Below, one piece after another: positions 23,505-32,120 of a DNA stretch of 38,682 bases. The translations under genes and the position numbers were made by a program. Under the pieces are notes generated by a model. That model ran no database searches. It was not told the DNA's origin and saw only the letters and a list, made by a program, of their open reading frames with translations. Within the stretch, counting starts at the first letter, position 1; the number at the start of each line of letters is the position of its first letter. The stretch is taken from the NCBI GenBank assembly GCA_035551355.1, contig DASZNF010000022.1:1-38682 (forward strand), read 5' to 3'. The stretch comes from DATATV01 sp035551355. GTDB lineage: Bacteria; Actinomycetota; Actinomycetes; Mycobacteriales; Pseudonocardiaceae.

Positions 23505-24376
23505 TGACCGGCCGGTTGCTCGCCATCCGGGTGCGCGCCCTCGAGTGCGATCCGGATGGTGAGCAGGTCGGTGCCCAGCGCCCGGACGGCGGCGCTGTTG
23601 AGCCGAGGCAGCACGGCCAGCCGGGCACGGGGATCGTCGGCCGGGCACAACTCGGCGACGCCGTGCTGCCAGCGGCCGTCGATGCGCAGCCGGACCCGCG
23701 GGTCGGCCTGGATGTTGCGGACGTACTGGGATCGGGTGCCGTGCTCGGAGACGAACCAGAAGTACCCGTCGGCGCGGGCGCCGCCGATCGGTGTCCGTCG
23801 GGGCAGGCCGGAGCGGCGACCGGTGGTTTCCAGCAGGATCTGCCCGGGCAGCCGGGACAACAGCGGATTGCCCGCGTAGCGCTGGAACGAGATGACGGCG
23901 CGATGCTTGATCTCCCGGCAGCGCGGCCTCGCCTTGGTCCGCGCGGCGCGGGTGAGCAGGTAGGGGATGGTGCGGTGGTGCACGGGCGCGACCAGCGACC
24001 ACATCCGGTGTGACCAGTGCGGTTCGTAGCGCACAAGCGTGGTCCAGCGGACTTGATCGCCGTCGACGGACACGATGTTCTGACAGGTGAGCCCGGCCCC
24101 GCCGGCTTCGAGAATGATGGTCTCCTCGGTCGAGGACGCGATGGCCCAGCCCAGAATCTGGGCGGGGGACGATCGCGACTCGAGCCGCAGCCCGAGCCCG
24201 AGACGCCAGCCGGTGACCAGCGCCCACCGCCACGGCGCGGGCGCACCCGCCCACACCGCCCGCGCCCATTCCGGCGCCGAGCGGGCGTCGTTTCTGGTGA
24301 CCTCGAAGCACGAGCCGTAGTCGGGCGCCGACAACGTACCGGCGACGCCGGGCACCGGAACCCTACGGACGACCAC
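23483..24376 (-). CDS. DUF2867-like domain fused to F420-dependent nitroreductase (Ddn)-like domain
   Basis: A 297-residue two-domain protein. Residues about 1-150 resemble DUF2867/SRPBCC-type proteins (WRWALVTGWRLGLGL, FVSTEET-like SSTEETIILEA, TLVRYEPHWSHRMWSLVAPVHHRTIPYLL). Residues about 165-285 are a deazaflavin-dependent nitroreductase/quinone reductase domain (AGNPLLSRLPGQILLETTGRRSGLPRRTPIGG, FVSEHGTRSQYVRNIQADPRVRLRIDGRW). Ddn proteins reduce quinones or nitro compounds with F420H2. The fusion couples a small ligand-binding fold to a flavin-like reductase. The start is GTG 24376 after GGGGGTGG. It is divergent from a TetR gene with candidate operators between them, so that regulator probably controls it. 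Confidence 0.75.
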   Translation of the reverse strand: MVVRRVPVPGVAGTLSAPDYGSCFEVTRNDARSAPEWARAVWAGAPAPWRWALVTGWRLGLGLRLESRSSPAQILGWAIASSTEETIILEAGGAGLTCQNIVSVDGDQVRWTTLVRYEPHWSHRMWSLVAPVHHRTIPYLLTRAARTKARPRCREIKHRAVISFQRYAGNPLLSRLPGQILLETTGRRSGLPRRTPIGGARADGYFWFVSEHGTRSQYVRNIQADPRVRLRIDGRWQHGVAELCPADDPRARLAVLPRLNSAAVRALGTDLLTIRIALEGAHPDGEQPAGQTGDPLS

Positions 24377-24395
24377 GACCCACCCCCGTTGCTCT

Positions 24396-24440
24396 ACACG
24401 CGTCTACCAAGGCCGACGCTAGCAGCTACTCAACACGTGT
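24396..24440. promoter_or_regulatory. Two ACACGYGT boxes between DUF2867-Ddn and TetR genes
   Basis: Boxes ACACGCGT (24396-24403) and the palindrome ACACGTGT (24433-24440) lie 37 bp apart with similar flanks (CT-N2-ACACGYGT-N2-A). They occupy the 80-bp divergent gap and fit a pair of TetR operators. Confidence 0.5.
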
Positions 24441-24456
24441 CAACTAATCTGGACCC

Positions 24457-25026
24457 ATGCCCGCCGCACGCCGTCGACTCGAACCCGGACAGCGACGAGA
24501 CCAGTTGCTGGACGTCGCCGCCCGGCTGTTCGCCGATCGTCCGTACGAGGACGTGATGATGGAGCAGGTGGGGGCGGCGGCCGGAGTGTCCCGCGCGCTG
24601 GTCTACCGGTACTTCCCGACCAAACGAGACCTCTTCGCGGCCATCTACCAGCGGGCCGCCGACAGCCTGCTGGCCGCGACCGAAATCGATCCGGCCGTTC
24701 CGGCGGCCGACTGGGTCGAGGCCGGTCTGGACGCCCACATCGACTACTTCGTGGCCAACGCGCACACAGTGTTAGCCGCCAACCGCGACCTGGCCGGCGA
24801 CCCGGTGATCCAGAACATCATCTCGGCCGAACTGACCGAACTCCGGGGCCGCATGCTGGCCGCGATGGACGTGGCCGGGCAGCGCCGAGCCGTCGTGTCC
24901 CTGGCGTTGCCGGCCTGGCTGTCGTTCGTACGCACGTTGTGCGTGGAATGGTTGCAGCACAAGGAAATTTCCCGCGAAGAGCTGCGGGCGCTGTGCCTGC
25001 GCACCCTCTACGCGGCCATCGGGTAG
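24457..25026 (+). CDS. TetR/AcrR-family transcription regulator
   Basis: A 189-residue repressor-type protein. Residues about 13-60 are the TetR HTH: RDQLLDVAARLFADRPYEDVMMEQVGAAAGVSRALVYRYFPTKRDLFAAIY. The remaining helices form the ligand pocket (DWVEAGLDAHIDYFVANAHTVLAANRDL; WLSFVRTLCVEWLQHKEISREEL). It is divergent from the DUF2867-Ddn fusion gene, so it most likely represses that gene and itself through the ACACGYGT boxes. The ATG at 24457 has no strong ribosome site; TAATCTGGACCC lies just upstream. Confidence 0.88.
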   Translation: MPAARRRLEPGQRRDQLLDVAARLFADRPYEDVMMEQVGAAAGVSRALVYRYFPTKRDLFAAIYQRAADSLLAATEIDPAVPAADWVEAGLDAHIDYFVANAHTVLAANRDLAGDPVIQNIISAELTELRGRMLAAMDVAGQRRAVVSLALPAWLSFVRTLCVEWLQHKEISREELRALCLRTLYAAIG

Positions 25027-25088
25027 CCAGCGTTTCCGCGACTACCTGAACCCACTGACCCTCTCGACCCACCGGCTGGGGTGAGCGC

Positions 25089-25706
25089 TCAGCCGACGAG
25101 CCGGGGCAGCAGTTCCCGGGCCCCGCGCCGCAGATCATCAAGCGCCTCCGTCGAGCCGGCGAGGTGGCGCAGCAACGCCTGCTGGAACAGGCCGTCGAAC
25201 ATGGCGTAGGCCTCGGCCTGGGTACAGGTCGGCTTCGCGTCGGTGAGGTCGGCGTAGGCGGTGACGTTGCGCCAGATCATGTTCTGCAGGCTCTCGTCGA
25301 TCTCGGCGACGTCGGCCCGGAAGGCTTCCTCGAACATGGATTGCGCGCGCAGGTCGTACCAGAGCCGGTGCATGAGCGGGGCGTCGCCGAGGGCGGCGGC
25401 CAGTCCGTCGGCGCAGGCCTCGGCGAGTTGGCCGGGGGTGGCCGCCTCGGCGACGGCGACGTCGTAGCGCTGCACGCAGTCGGCCTTGTACTGCCGCACG
25501 CAGTAGGTGATCAGCTCGACCTTGTCGGCGAAGTAGTAGTGCAGCAGCCCGTGCGAGAACGCGGTGTTGTCCGCGATCGTGCGCAGGCTGGTGCGGGCAT
25601 AGCCCAGGTCGGCCAGGGTATGCAGCGCCGCGTCGGCGAGTTCCCGGCGGCGCTCCTCGACCTTGTCGACTCGAGTCCGTCGTCTCATGGCGGGTGCGCT
25701 GGTCAC
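25089..25706 (-). CDS. TetR/AcrR-family transcription regulator of the CoA-ligase operon
   Basis: A 205-residue regulator from GTG 25706 (an ATG at 25688 is the alternative). The HTH is ERRRELADAALHTLADLGYARTSLRTIADNTAFSHGLLHYYFADKVELITYCV; the C-terminal domain carries YDLRAQSMFEEAFRADVAEIDESLQ and a helical end. It is divergent from the acyl-CoA synthetase gene with two TTGGAC-type inverted repeats in the 204-bp gap, so it probably represses the operon 25911-29266 and itself, with an acyl-CoA or aromatic-acid effector (inference). A longer open frame upstream runs through the operator and is not coding. Confidence 0.88.
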   Translation of the reverse strand: MTSAPAMRRRTRVDKVEERRRELADAALHTLADLGYARTSLRTIADNTAFSHGLLHYYFADKVELITYCVRQYKADCVQRYDVAVAEAATPGQLAEACADGLAAALGDAPLMHRLWYDLRAQSMFEEAFRADVAEIDESLQNMIWRNVTAYADLTDAKPTCTQAEAYAMFDGLFQQALLRHLAGSTEALDDLRRGARELLPRLVG

Positions 25707-25730
25707 CGTCCCACGATACCGCCCGATGGA

Positions 25731-25773
25731 TTTTTTGGACAGTCGTCCAAAAAAATTCTTGACAACTGTCCAA
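25731..25773. promoter_or_regulatory. Paired TetR operators before the acyl-CoA synthetase gene
   Basis: Site 1: perfect 10-bp arms TTTTTTGGAC (25731-25740) and GTCCAAAAAA (25745-25754) with spacer AGTC. Site 2: TTGACAACTGTCCAA (25759-25773), a looser copy. Site 2 begins with TTGACA, which could be the -35 hexamer of the plus-strand promoter, so a bound repressor would block polymerase. Confidence 0.75.
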
Positions 25774-25910
25774 AGAAGCGCCAGGGTCGTGACCAGGCCA
25801 TACCGGCGCAACAACGAAGATCAGAAGGGATGGGCCGGGCCGTCGAGCGCCCCACCGCTCGCGCCGCCGCGCCGTGCCCGAAACCGGCCCCCGCACACCC
25901 GGAGACAACG

Positions 25911-27443
25911 ATGTCGCTGACCTTCTACCTGGACAAGGGCGCCTCCCTGGACCCGGAGGCGCCCTGCCTGACCCTCGACGGGGTGTCGCTGTCCTACAGC
26001 GGAGTCGTCGAGCTCACCCACGCCGTCGCCCGGGCCCTGCGCCGCTCGGGCGTCGCGCCCGGGGACAAGGTCGGCATCCTGTCGGCCAACGACCCCACCG
26101 CGTTCGCCTGCTTGTTCGGCATCGCCCGGGCCGGCGCCGTGTGGTGCCCGATCAACCCCCGCAACGCGGCCGGCGAGAACGCCGAACTGCTCGATCTTTT
26201 CGACTGCACCATGCTGATCTTCCAGCCCGCCTTCGACGACCTGGTCGCGCAGATCGTCCCGAAGCTGCCGAAACTGACCGCCCTCGTCCGGCTCGGCGCG
26301 GGCTCGGATCTCGCGCCCGGCTTCCGGACCTGGCTCGACGCCGCCCGGGACGATCCTCCCGCCGAGGCCGCGCCGCCCGCGGACCTGGTGGCTCTGGTCG
26401 GTACCGGCGGCACCACCGGGCGCCCCAAGGGGGTCATGCTCACCGACCGCAATCTCGAGGCGATGTCGGCGATCACGCTGATGAGTTACCCCTTCCAGGA
26501 GCGTCCGGTGTACCTGGCCCAGGCCCCGCTGACGCACGCGGCCGGGGTGCTGTGCTTCCCGATCCTGGCCCGCGGCGGCGAGGTCGTGATCATGGCCAAG
26601 CCCGACGTCGGCCGGTTCCTGGAACTCATCGAGCGGCACCGGGTCACGCACACCTTCCTGCCGCCGACGCTGATCTACATGGTGCTCGGCCACCCGGCGC
26701 TGGATCGCACGGATCTGTCGTCGCTGCGGTGTTTCTGGTACGGCGCGGCGCCGATGTCAACGGCCCGGCTGGCCGAGGCCCTCGACCGCATCGGGCCGAT
26801 GGCGCAACTGTTCGGCCAGTCCGAGGCCCCGATGATGATCTCCACCATGTCACCGGCCGAGCATCGCCGGCCCGACGGCACCGTCCACACCGGACGGCTG
26901 TCCTCGGCCGGCCGCCCCTCTCCCCTTGTCACGGTGGCGATCCTCGATGCGCGAGGCCGGCCCGTGCCGCGGGGCGAACGCGGGGAGATCTGCGTGCGGG
27001 GCTCGCTGGTGATGGCCGGTTACTACCGTAATCCCGAGGCCACCGCGGCGGCCTCCGCGCACGGCTGGCACCACACCGGCGACATCGGCTTCCTCGACGA
27101 GGAGGGCTATCTGCACATCGTCGACCGGGCCAAGGACATGGTGATCACCGGGGGATTCAACGTGTACTCGGCCGAGGTCGAGCAGGCGCTGATGGCCCAC
27201 GACTCGATCCGCGACTGCGCCGTGGTCGGTCTGCCCGACGACAAGTGGGGGGAACGGGTCACCGCCGTCGTCCAGCTCCAGCTCGGCGCCGAGCTCGACG
27301 TCGACGAACTGATCGCGTTCGTCAAGGAGCGCATCGGCAGTGTCAAAGCCCCCAAACAGGTCGAGGTCTGGCCGGAATTACCACGCTCCACCATCGGCAA
27401 AATCCTCAAAGCCGATATTCGCTCGGCCCTCGCCGGCAGCTGA
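25911..27443 (+). CDS. Acyl-CoA synthetase (AMP-forming, FadD-like)
   Basis: A 510-residue ANL-superfamily ligase that activates a carboxylic acid with ATP and CoA via an acyl-AMP. The P-loop-like A3 motif is VGTGGTTGRPKGVML; A5 is YGAAPMSTARLAEAL with FGQSEAP; the hinge region is HHTGDIGFLDEEGYLHIVDRAKDMVITGGFNVYSAEVEQAL; the catalytic Lys is in STIGKILKADIR near the end. GGAG precedes the ATG. It is the first gene of the operon with the LLM oxidoreductase and SDR genes, under the divergent TetR. Chain length or aromatic preference cannot be read from sequence alone. Confidence 0.93.
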   Translation: MSLTFYLDKGASLDPEAPCLTLDGVSLSYSGVVELTHAVARALRRSGVAPGDKVGILSANDPTAFACLFGIARAGAVWCPINPRNAAGENAELLDLFDCTMLIFQPAFDDLVAQIVPKLPKLTALVRLGAGSDLAPGFRTWLDAARDDPPAEAAPPADLVALVGTGGTTGRPKGVMLTDRNLEAMSAITLMSYPFQERPVYLAQAPLTHAAGVLCFPILARGGEVVIMAKPDVGRFLELIERHRVTHTFLPPTLIYMVLGHPALDRTDLSSLRCFWYGAAPMSTARLAEALDRIGPMAQLFGQSEAPMMISTMSPAEHRRPDGTVHTGRLSSAGRPSPLVTVAILDARGRPVPRGERGEICVRGSLVMAGYYRNPEATAAASAHGWHHTGDIGFLDEEGYLHIVDRAKDMVITGGFNVYSAEVEQALMAHDSIRDCAVVGLPDDKWGERVTAVVQLQLGAELDVDELIAFVKERIGSVKAPKQVEVWPELPRSTIGKILKADIRSALAGS

Positions 27444-27501
27444 ATCAGCTCGGCATTATTTCACCGGCACCACACGAATACAGCAAGGAGGCTGTCCTGT
27501 C

Positions 27502-28494
27502 ATGAAACTCGCGCTCTATCTGCCGAATTTCCGCGACAAGGTCACCGTGAAAGAGCTCGAAGACCTCACCGGCCTGGCCGAGGACCTCGACTTCGACTCG
27601 GTGTGGACGCTCGACCGGATCATCGTCCCGGAGGCCTCGGACAACGGGGAGATGCAGTACGCCTTCGGCATGATCGACGGCTTCCCCAAGCAACTGCCGG
27701 TCACCTCGCGGGGTGAGTTTCTCCAGGGTATGCCGCTGATCCCGTGGCTGGCGGCGAAGACGTCGAAGGTGCGGATCGGCATGAGCATCATCGACACGCC
27801 CTACCGCTCCCCCGGCGTGCTGGCCGCCGAGCTGGCCACCATCGACCACCTGGCCGGCGGGCGGCTCAACGTGGCGGTCGGTTCCGGCTGGATGCCCGAG
27901 GAATTCGCCGCCGCGAGCGTGCCGCACATCTTCCCGAAGCGGCACAAGCACGTGCGAGAAACCCTGGAAATCATGCAGGGAATCTGGACCAACGATCTGT
28001 TCGAATACCACGGTGAATTCGCCGACTTCGAGCGCAGCGGGTTCGGGGCCAAGCCGGTGCAGAAACCGCACCCGCCTATCTTCTTCAGCGGCCTGAAGGA
28101 CCCGAAGCGCTCGGCCAGCCGAATCGCCAAGTACGACCTGTCGGGGTGGATCGGCATCCAGGACTCGCCCGAGGACATCAAGAAATGGCGCACCGAGATC
28201 CAGCGCGAACTCGACGCCCTGGACACCACGCGCTCGGTCGACGATCTGGAAATCTCCAGCATGATCTGGTTCGTCATCACCGACCAGGAAATGGACCAGT
28301 CCCCCATGGGCAAGGGCACCAACCTGCTCGCGGGCACGGCGGCCCAGATCACCGACATGCTCAAGCGCTACAAGGAAGCCGGGCTGACGATGCCGTTCCT
28401 GTGGCCGCCGTTCCAGGACGTGCCGGTGGCCAAGACGCTCGACGACATGAAACGGCTCAAGGAAGAAATCATGCCCAAGATCGACGCGATGTGA
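27502..28494 (+). CDS. LLM-class F420-dependent oxidoreductase
   Basis: A 330-residue luciferase-like (TIM-barrel) oxidoreductase. Typical pieces are KLALYLPNFRDKVTVKELEDLTGLAEDLDFDSVWTLDRII, LIPWLAAKTSKVRIGMSIIDTPYRSPGVLAAELATIDHLAGGRLNVAVGSGW and FGAKPVQKPHPPIFFSG. Such enzymes use F420H2 or F420 to reduce or oxidise small substrates, sometimes coenzyme-A-bound intermediates. The ATG at 27502 has AAGGAGG nine bases upstream. It lies between the CoA ligase and the SDR in one operon, so it likely acts on the CoA-activated acid or its derivative. Confidence 0.9.
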   Translation: MKLALYLPNFRDKVTVKELEDLTGLAEDLDFDSVWTLDRIIVPEASDNGEMQYAFGMIDGFPKQLPVTSRGEFLQGMPLIPWLAAKTSKVRIGMSIIDTPYRSPGVLAAELATIDHLAGGRLNVAVGSGWMPEEFAAASVPHIFPKRHKHVRETLEIMQGIWTNDLFEYHGEFADFERSGFGAKPVQKPHPPIFFSGLKDPKRSASRIAKYDLSGWIGIQDSPEDIKKWRTEIQRELDALDTTRSVDDLEISSMIWFVITDQEMDQSPMGKGTNLLAGTAAQITDMLKRYKEAGLTMPFLWPPFQDVPVAKTLDDMKRLKEEIMPKIDAM

Positions 28495-28510
28495 AGTGAG
28501 AGGAAGAGAA

Positions 28511-29266
28511 ATGTCCGAGCTTGACGGAAAGCGGGTCTTCGTCACCGGATCCGGCGCCGGTATCGGCAAGGCGATCGCGGCATTGTTCGTGGAACGCGGG
28601 GCCCGGGTCGTGGTCAGCGACATCAACGCCGACGCGGCCAAGTCCTCGGCCGAGGAGGTCGGCGCCGCGGGCGTCGCCAACTGCGACGTCACCGACGAGG
28701 CACAGGTGCAGGCCGCCGTGCAGTCGGCGGTCGACCAGCTCGGCGGGTTGGACGTGCTGGTCAACAACGCCGGGATCGAGGTCTCCTCGCCGTTGCTGCA
28801 GCAGTCCACGGACAGCTTCGACAAGATCTTCGCGGTCAACGTGCGGGGCGCGTTCGTGGCCATGAAGGCGGCGATCGGGCACCTGATGGAGTCCAAGGGC
28901 AACATCGTCAACATCGCCTCGATCGCCGGCATCGGCGGCAGCCCGCTGCTGGGTTCCTACTGCGCGACCAAGGCGGCGATCATCCAGCTGACCCGGGTGG
29001 CCGCGGTGGAGATGCGCCCGTCGGGGGTGCGCGTCAACGCGGTCTGCCCCGGCTTCGCCGACACCGCCATGGTCGAACGACTGGTCCCCGACTTCGAGGC
29101 GGCGACCCAGATCCCGTTCGGCGACCTGGTGGCCATGAAGCAGGGCCGCCTGGGCACTCCGCGGGAAATCGCCGAGGTGGCCGCGTTCCTCGCCTCCGAC
29201 CGCGCCAGCTGGGTCACCGGCAGCCACTACGTCCTGGACGGCGGACTGACCGCGTCACTGGTGTGA
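28511..29266 (+). CDS. Short-chain dehydrogenase/reductase
   Basis: A 251-residue classical SDR. The cofactor motif is TGSGAGIG (12-19) with Asp37 after strand 2 (SDIN), which favours NAD; NNAG is at 85-88, and the catalytic Ser137, Tyr150 and Lys154 (SYCATKAA) have correct spacing. The C-terminus ends DGGLTASLV. GAGGAAGAG precedes the ATG. As third gene of the operon with the CoA ligase and F420 enzyme, it may oxidise the 3-hydroxy or other hydroxyl intermediate of the same catabolic route. Confidence 0.93.
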   Translation: MSELDGKRVFVTGSGAGIGKAIAALFVERGARVVVSDINADAAKSSAEEVGAAGVANCDVTDEAQVQAAVQSAVDQLGGLDVLVNNAGIEVSSPLLQQSTDSFDKIFAVNVRGAFVAMKAAIGHLMESKGNIVNIASIAGIGGSPLLGSYCATKAAIIQLTRVAAVEMRPSGVRVNAVCPGFADTAMVERLVPDFEAATQIPFGDLVAMKQGRLGTPREIAEVAAFLASDRASWVTGSHYVLDGGLTASLV

Positions 29267-29276
29267 CACTTCGGCC

Positions 29277-29305
29277 GGCGGGCCTCCGCGGGGAGGGGGC
29301 CCGCC
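29277..29305 (+). terminator. Candidate terminator hairpin after the SDR gene
   Basis: Perfect 8-bp arms GGCGGGCC (29277-29284) and GGCCCGCC (29298-29305) with a 13-nt loop, starting ten bases after the SDR stop. No U-tract. It probably ends the operon 25911-29266. The rest of the gap up to 29518 shows no convincing gene. Confidence 0.65.
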
Positions 29306-29518
29306 AGCCCCGATCAGCTCCGATTCCTCTTGCCCCACAAGGGTTTCTCACACCTTCTGGCCGAAGAACGCGGCGATCCGCCGCGGCCAGGCCACCAGCA
29401 CCCGCGGCGGACGGGCGGCCGAGTGGTTCAGCCGCTGGCCCTGCGCCCTGTGGTCTGCCGCGCCGCGCTGCCCGCGCCACGAGGACGCCGGGCCCGATCA
29501 CAGGTAGAACTGGATGTC

Positions 29519-30451
29519 ATGAGAGCTCTGGGAGTGAACACCTTCGGCGGCCCGGACGCGTTCGAGGTGCTGAACCTGCCCGAACCGCAGGCCGGGCCGG
29601 ACGAGGTGCGCATCCGCGTGCACGCCGCCACCGTCAATCCGACCGACACGCTCATCCGCGCCGGCAAACGGGAACTGCCCGGAAGTCCGCCGTACGTGCC
29701 GGGCATGGACGCGGCCGGGGTGATCGACCAGCTCGGCCCGGGCACCGGCGACCGGCTGGCGGTGGGTCAGCGAGTCGTCGCGCTGGTGGTGCCGGAGGGC
29801 ACCCGCGGCGCCTACGCCGAGCAGATCGTGGTGCCCGCGGCTTCGGTGGTGCCGGCCCCGGCGGGCGCGGACTTCGCCGAGGCGTCGACGTTGCTGATGA
29901 ACGCGATGACCGCCCGGCTGGCCGTCGACGCGCTCGGCCTCACTTCCGGTGACCGGATCGGCGTGACCGGCGCGGCCGGCGCGTTCGGCGGCTACGTCGT
30001 GCAACTCGCCCACGCCGACGGGCTGATCGTCCTGGCCGACGCGAAGGCCGAGGACGAGGAATTGGTGCGCAGGCTTGGCGCGACCGAGGTCGTCGAGCGC
30101 GGCGCCGACGTCGCCGCACGGTTCCGGAAGGTGGCGCCGGAGGGCGTGCCGGGCCTCGCGGACGGCGCCGTGCTCGACGAGCGGGTGGTCTCGGCGGTGG
30201 CCGACGGCGGGGTGGTCTCGACCGTGCGGGGCTGGAGTGGTCCGGCCGAGCGCGGCATCACCGTGCGGCCGGTGTTCGTGCGCGGCGCCGCCACCGACAC
30301 GGGAGGTCTGTCGAAACTGGTGCGGCAGGCCGAGGAGGGCGCCCTCACCCTCCGGGTAGCGCGGGTCTTCCCGGCCGACGACGCGGCCGCGGCCCACCGG
30401 CAACTGGAAGCCGGCGGTGTGCGCGGCCGCCTCGTCCTCGACTTCTCCTGA
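29519..30451 (+). CDS. NADP-dependent quinone oxidoreductase-like (MDR family)
   Basis: A 310-residue medium-chain dehydrogenase/reductase without the zinc ligands. It opens MRALGVNTFGGPDAFEVLNLPEP and shows VHAATVNPTDTLIRAG, PYVPGMDAAGVID, the Rossmann motif VTGAAGAFGGYVVQLA, and a C-terminal HRQLEAGGVRGRLVLDF. This is the quinone oxidoreductase (QOR) type, which reduces quinones or alpha,beta-unsaturated carbonyls with NADPH. The start at 29519 is supported by the domain beginning exactly there; a longer frame upstream is low-complexity. It stands outside the terminator of the preceding operon and converges with the next SDR gene. Confidence 0.9.
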   Translation: MRALGVNTFGGPDAFEVLNLPEPQAGPDEVRIRVHAATVNPTDTLIRAGKRELPGSPPYVPGMDAAGVIDQLGPGTGDRLAVGQRVVALVVPEGTRGAYAEQIVVPAASVVPAPAGADFAEASTLLMNAMTARLAVDALGLTSGDRIGVTGAAGAFGGYVVQLAHADGLIVLADAKAEDEELVRRLGATEVVERGADVAARFRKVAPEGVPGLADGAVLDERVVSAVADGGVVSTVRGWSGPAERGITVRPVFVRGAATDTGGLSKLVRQAEEGALTLRVARVFPADDAAAAHRQLEAGGVRGRLVLDFS

Positions 30452-30463
30452 ACCCCGTGGCCG

Positions 30464-31252
30464 TCACGCGGCCTTCGTGGCTCCGGCGTGCACCGCCCAG
30501 TTCGAGCCGATCGCACTGGGCATGGTCGGGGAGGACAACAACAGCACCACGCGGGCGATCTCGTCCGGGTCGATCAGGCGGCCGGTCAGCATGCCCGACT
30601 GCCCGGGCAGCGCGGCCAGCAACGTGGAGTGGTCGACGCCCAGGTGGGCGGCCAACTGGGCGCCGAAGCCGTCCGCGCCCTCCATCAGGGACGTACGTGT
30701 GCCGGAGGGCGTGACCACGTTGATCCGGACCCCGGACCCGGCCACCTTCTCGGCCAGTCCACGGGAGAAGGCGGTGAGCGCGGCCTTGGCGGCGGCATAG
30801 GACAGCGGCGCCCGATGCGGCTCGCGGGCGCTGTCCGAGCTGATGTTGACCACCGCGCCGCGCGCGGCGATCAACGCGGGCAGCGCGGCCCGGGTGGTGC
30901 GCACGGTGGCGTCGAGGTTCAGCGCGAACGCGTCGGCCCAGTCCTCTTCCCGGCCGCCGAGCGGATCACTCAGCGCCGCCTGGGACGCGTCGCCACCACC
31001 GGCGTTGTTGATCAGGACGTCCAGCCACGGTTCGGCGGCGAGCACGGTGTCGACCATCCGTTGTGGACCGTCCGGGGTGGCGAGGTCGGCAGCCACGAAA
31101 GCCGCCCCGGATGCCTCGAGTTCGGGCGTGCTCTTCCGGGACACCGCGGTGACCGAGGCGCCCTCGGCCCGGAAGGCCCGGACAATGGCCAGGCCGATGC
31201 CCCGGCTCGCCCCGGTCACGAGGACACGCTTGCCCGCGAGCTGTAGATCCAT
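30464..31252 (-). CDS. Short-chain dehydrogenase/reductase
   Basis: A 262-residue classical SDR with TGASRGIG (13-20), NNAG (82-85), Ser139, Tyr152 and Lys156 (SYAAAKAA). Strand 2 ends VSRKS, with Arg rather than Asp, which favours NADP. GVRINVVTPSGTRTSL and the C-terminal loop fit the family. The ATG at 31252 follows GGAGGG. It is divergent from a TetR gene with a short palindrome between them, so that TetR probably represses it. The substrate is unknown. Confidence 0.92.
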   Translation of the reverse strand: MDLQLAGKRVLVTGASRGIGLAIVRAFRAEGASVTAVSRKSTPELEASGAAFVAADLATPDGPQRMVDTVLAAEPWLDVLINNAGGGDASQAALSDPLGGREEDWADAFALNLDATVRTTRAALPALIAARGAVVNISSDSAREPHRAPLSYAAAKAALTAFSRGLAEKVAGSGVRINVVTPSGTRTSLMEGADGFGAQLAAHLGVDHSTLLAALPGQSGMLTGRLIDPDEIARVVLLLSSPTMPSAIGSNWAVHAGATKAA

Positions 31253-31283
31253 GACTGACTTCCCTCCTGGATGATGACCCGAC

Positions 31284-31294
31284 GCACTAAGTGC
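31284..31294. promoter_or_regulatory. GCACT-A-AGTGC inverted repeat between SDR and TetR genes
   Basis: Perfect 5-bp arms around a single A, 31 bp upstream of the SDR start and 88 bp before the TetR start. A short but symmetric candidate operator for the divergent pair. Confidence 0.45.
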
Positions 31295-31382
31295 AACACC
31301 GATGTCTCACTTCTGTCAACAAGCGCATCGCCGAACTCTCAGTTATGGTTCAGTACGGTTGACCGGTGCCACCGGAGGTGAG

Positions 31383-32024
31383 ATGAGCGCGGAGATCCGG
31401 CCGAAGCGAGTGCGAGCGGACGCCGAGCGCAGCACGGCCCGAATCCTGGCGGCGGCCGCAGACGTGCTCGCCGTCGACCCGAACGCGACGTTGGAGCGGA
31501 TCGCCGACGAGGCCGGGCTGGCCCGGGCCACCGTGCACCGCCGGTTCGCCTCCCGCCAGGCGTTGCTGGACGCCCTGACCGAGCAGCTCAACGAGCGCTA
31601 CCTGGGTGGCCTGGACCAGGCCCGGGTCGACACGGCACCGCCGGTGATCGCCCTGTACCGCCTGACCGAGATCGTGTTCGACCTCAAGCTCGGCCATCGG
31701 TTCGCCATGGAACTCACGGCGGACGCGCGCACCGGGTTTCCGGCGCTCAGCCCGGAGGCGGCGGCCGGTCTGGATCTGCTGTTCACCCGGCTGCACGAGG
31801 CGGGCGCGATCACCGCCGCCAGCCCGGCCTGGTGCCGCCGGGTCTACCTGGCCCTGCTGCACGAGGTCGACCGGCTGCCCGCCGACTCCCCCGACCTGGC
31901 GCCCGCGGCCGATGAGATGGGCGCGCGGGTCGAGCTGATGTTCCGCACCGTGCTCGGCGCCCTCGGTGGCTCGGCCCCGCAATCGCCGAGCGGCCACCGG
32001 CCGGATCATTCACCCAGCCAGTGA
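31383..32024 (+). CDS. TetR/AcrR-family transcription regulator
   Basis: A 213-residue regulator. The HTH is ARILAAAADVLAVDPNATLERIADEAGLARATVHRRFASRQALLDALTEQL (about residues 20-68); the rest is a helical ligand domain with FAMELTADARTGFPALSPEAAAGLDLLFTRL. The C-terminal about 20 residues (PQSPSGHRPDHSPSQ) look disordered. The ATG at 31383 follows GGAGG. It probably represses the divergent SDR gene and itself. A TetR C-terminal remnant lies directly downstream. Confidence 0.88.
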   Translation: MSAEIRPKRVRADAERSTARILAAAADVLAVDPNATLERIADEAGLARATVHRRFASRQALLDALTEQLNERYLGGLDQARVDTAPPVIALYRLTEIVFDLKLGHRFAMELTADARTGFPALSPEAAAGLDLLFTRLHEAGAITAASPAWCRRVYLALLHEVDRLPADSPDLAPAADEMGARVELMFRTVLGALGGSAPQSPSGHRPDHSPSQ

Positions 32025-32120
32025 CCGCTGACGAATTTTTTGTTGTTGTTTCGCGGCGCGACCGAGACGTATCGCGGAGATGAGAAAGAAAATGCCGCCG
32101 AGCGTGGCATAACCGCCAGT

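Noticed and set aside
25707..25814. Longer N-terminus for the TetR protein ending at 25089
   Set aside because: It would translate through the palindromic operator; the TetR HTH begins well after the GTG at 25706.
29330..29518. Upstream extension of the quinone oxidoreductase by 63 residues
   Set aside because: The extension is Arg/Pro-rich without domain features, while the MDR fold starts exactly at the Met encoded at 29519.
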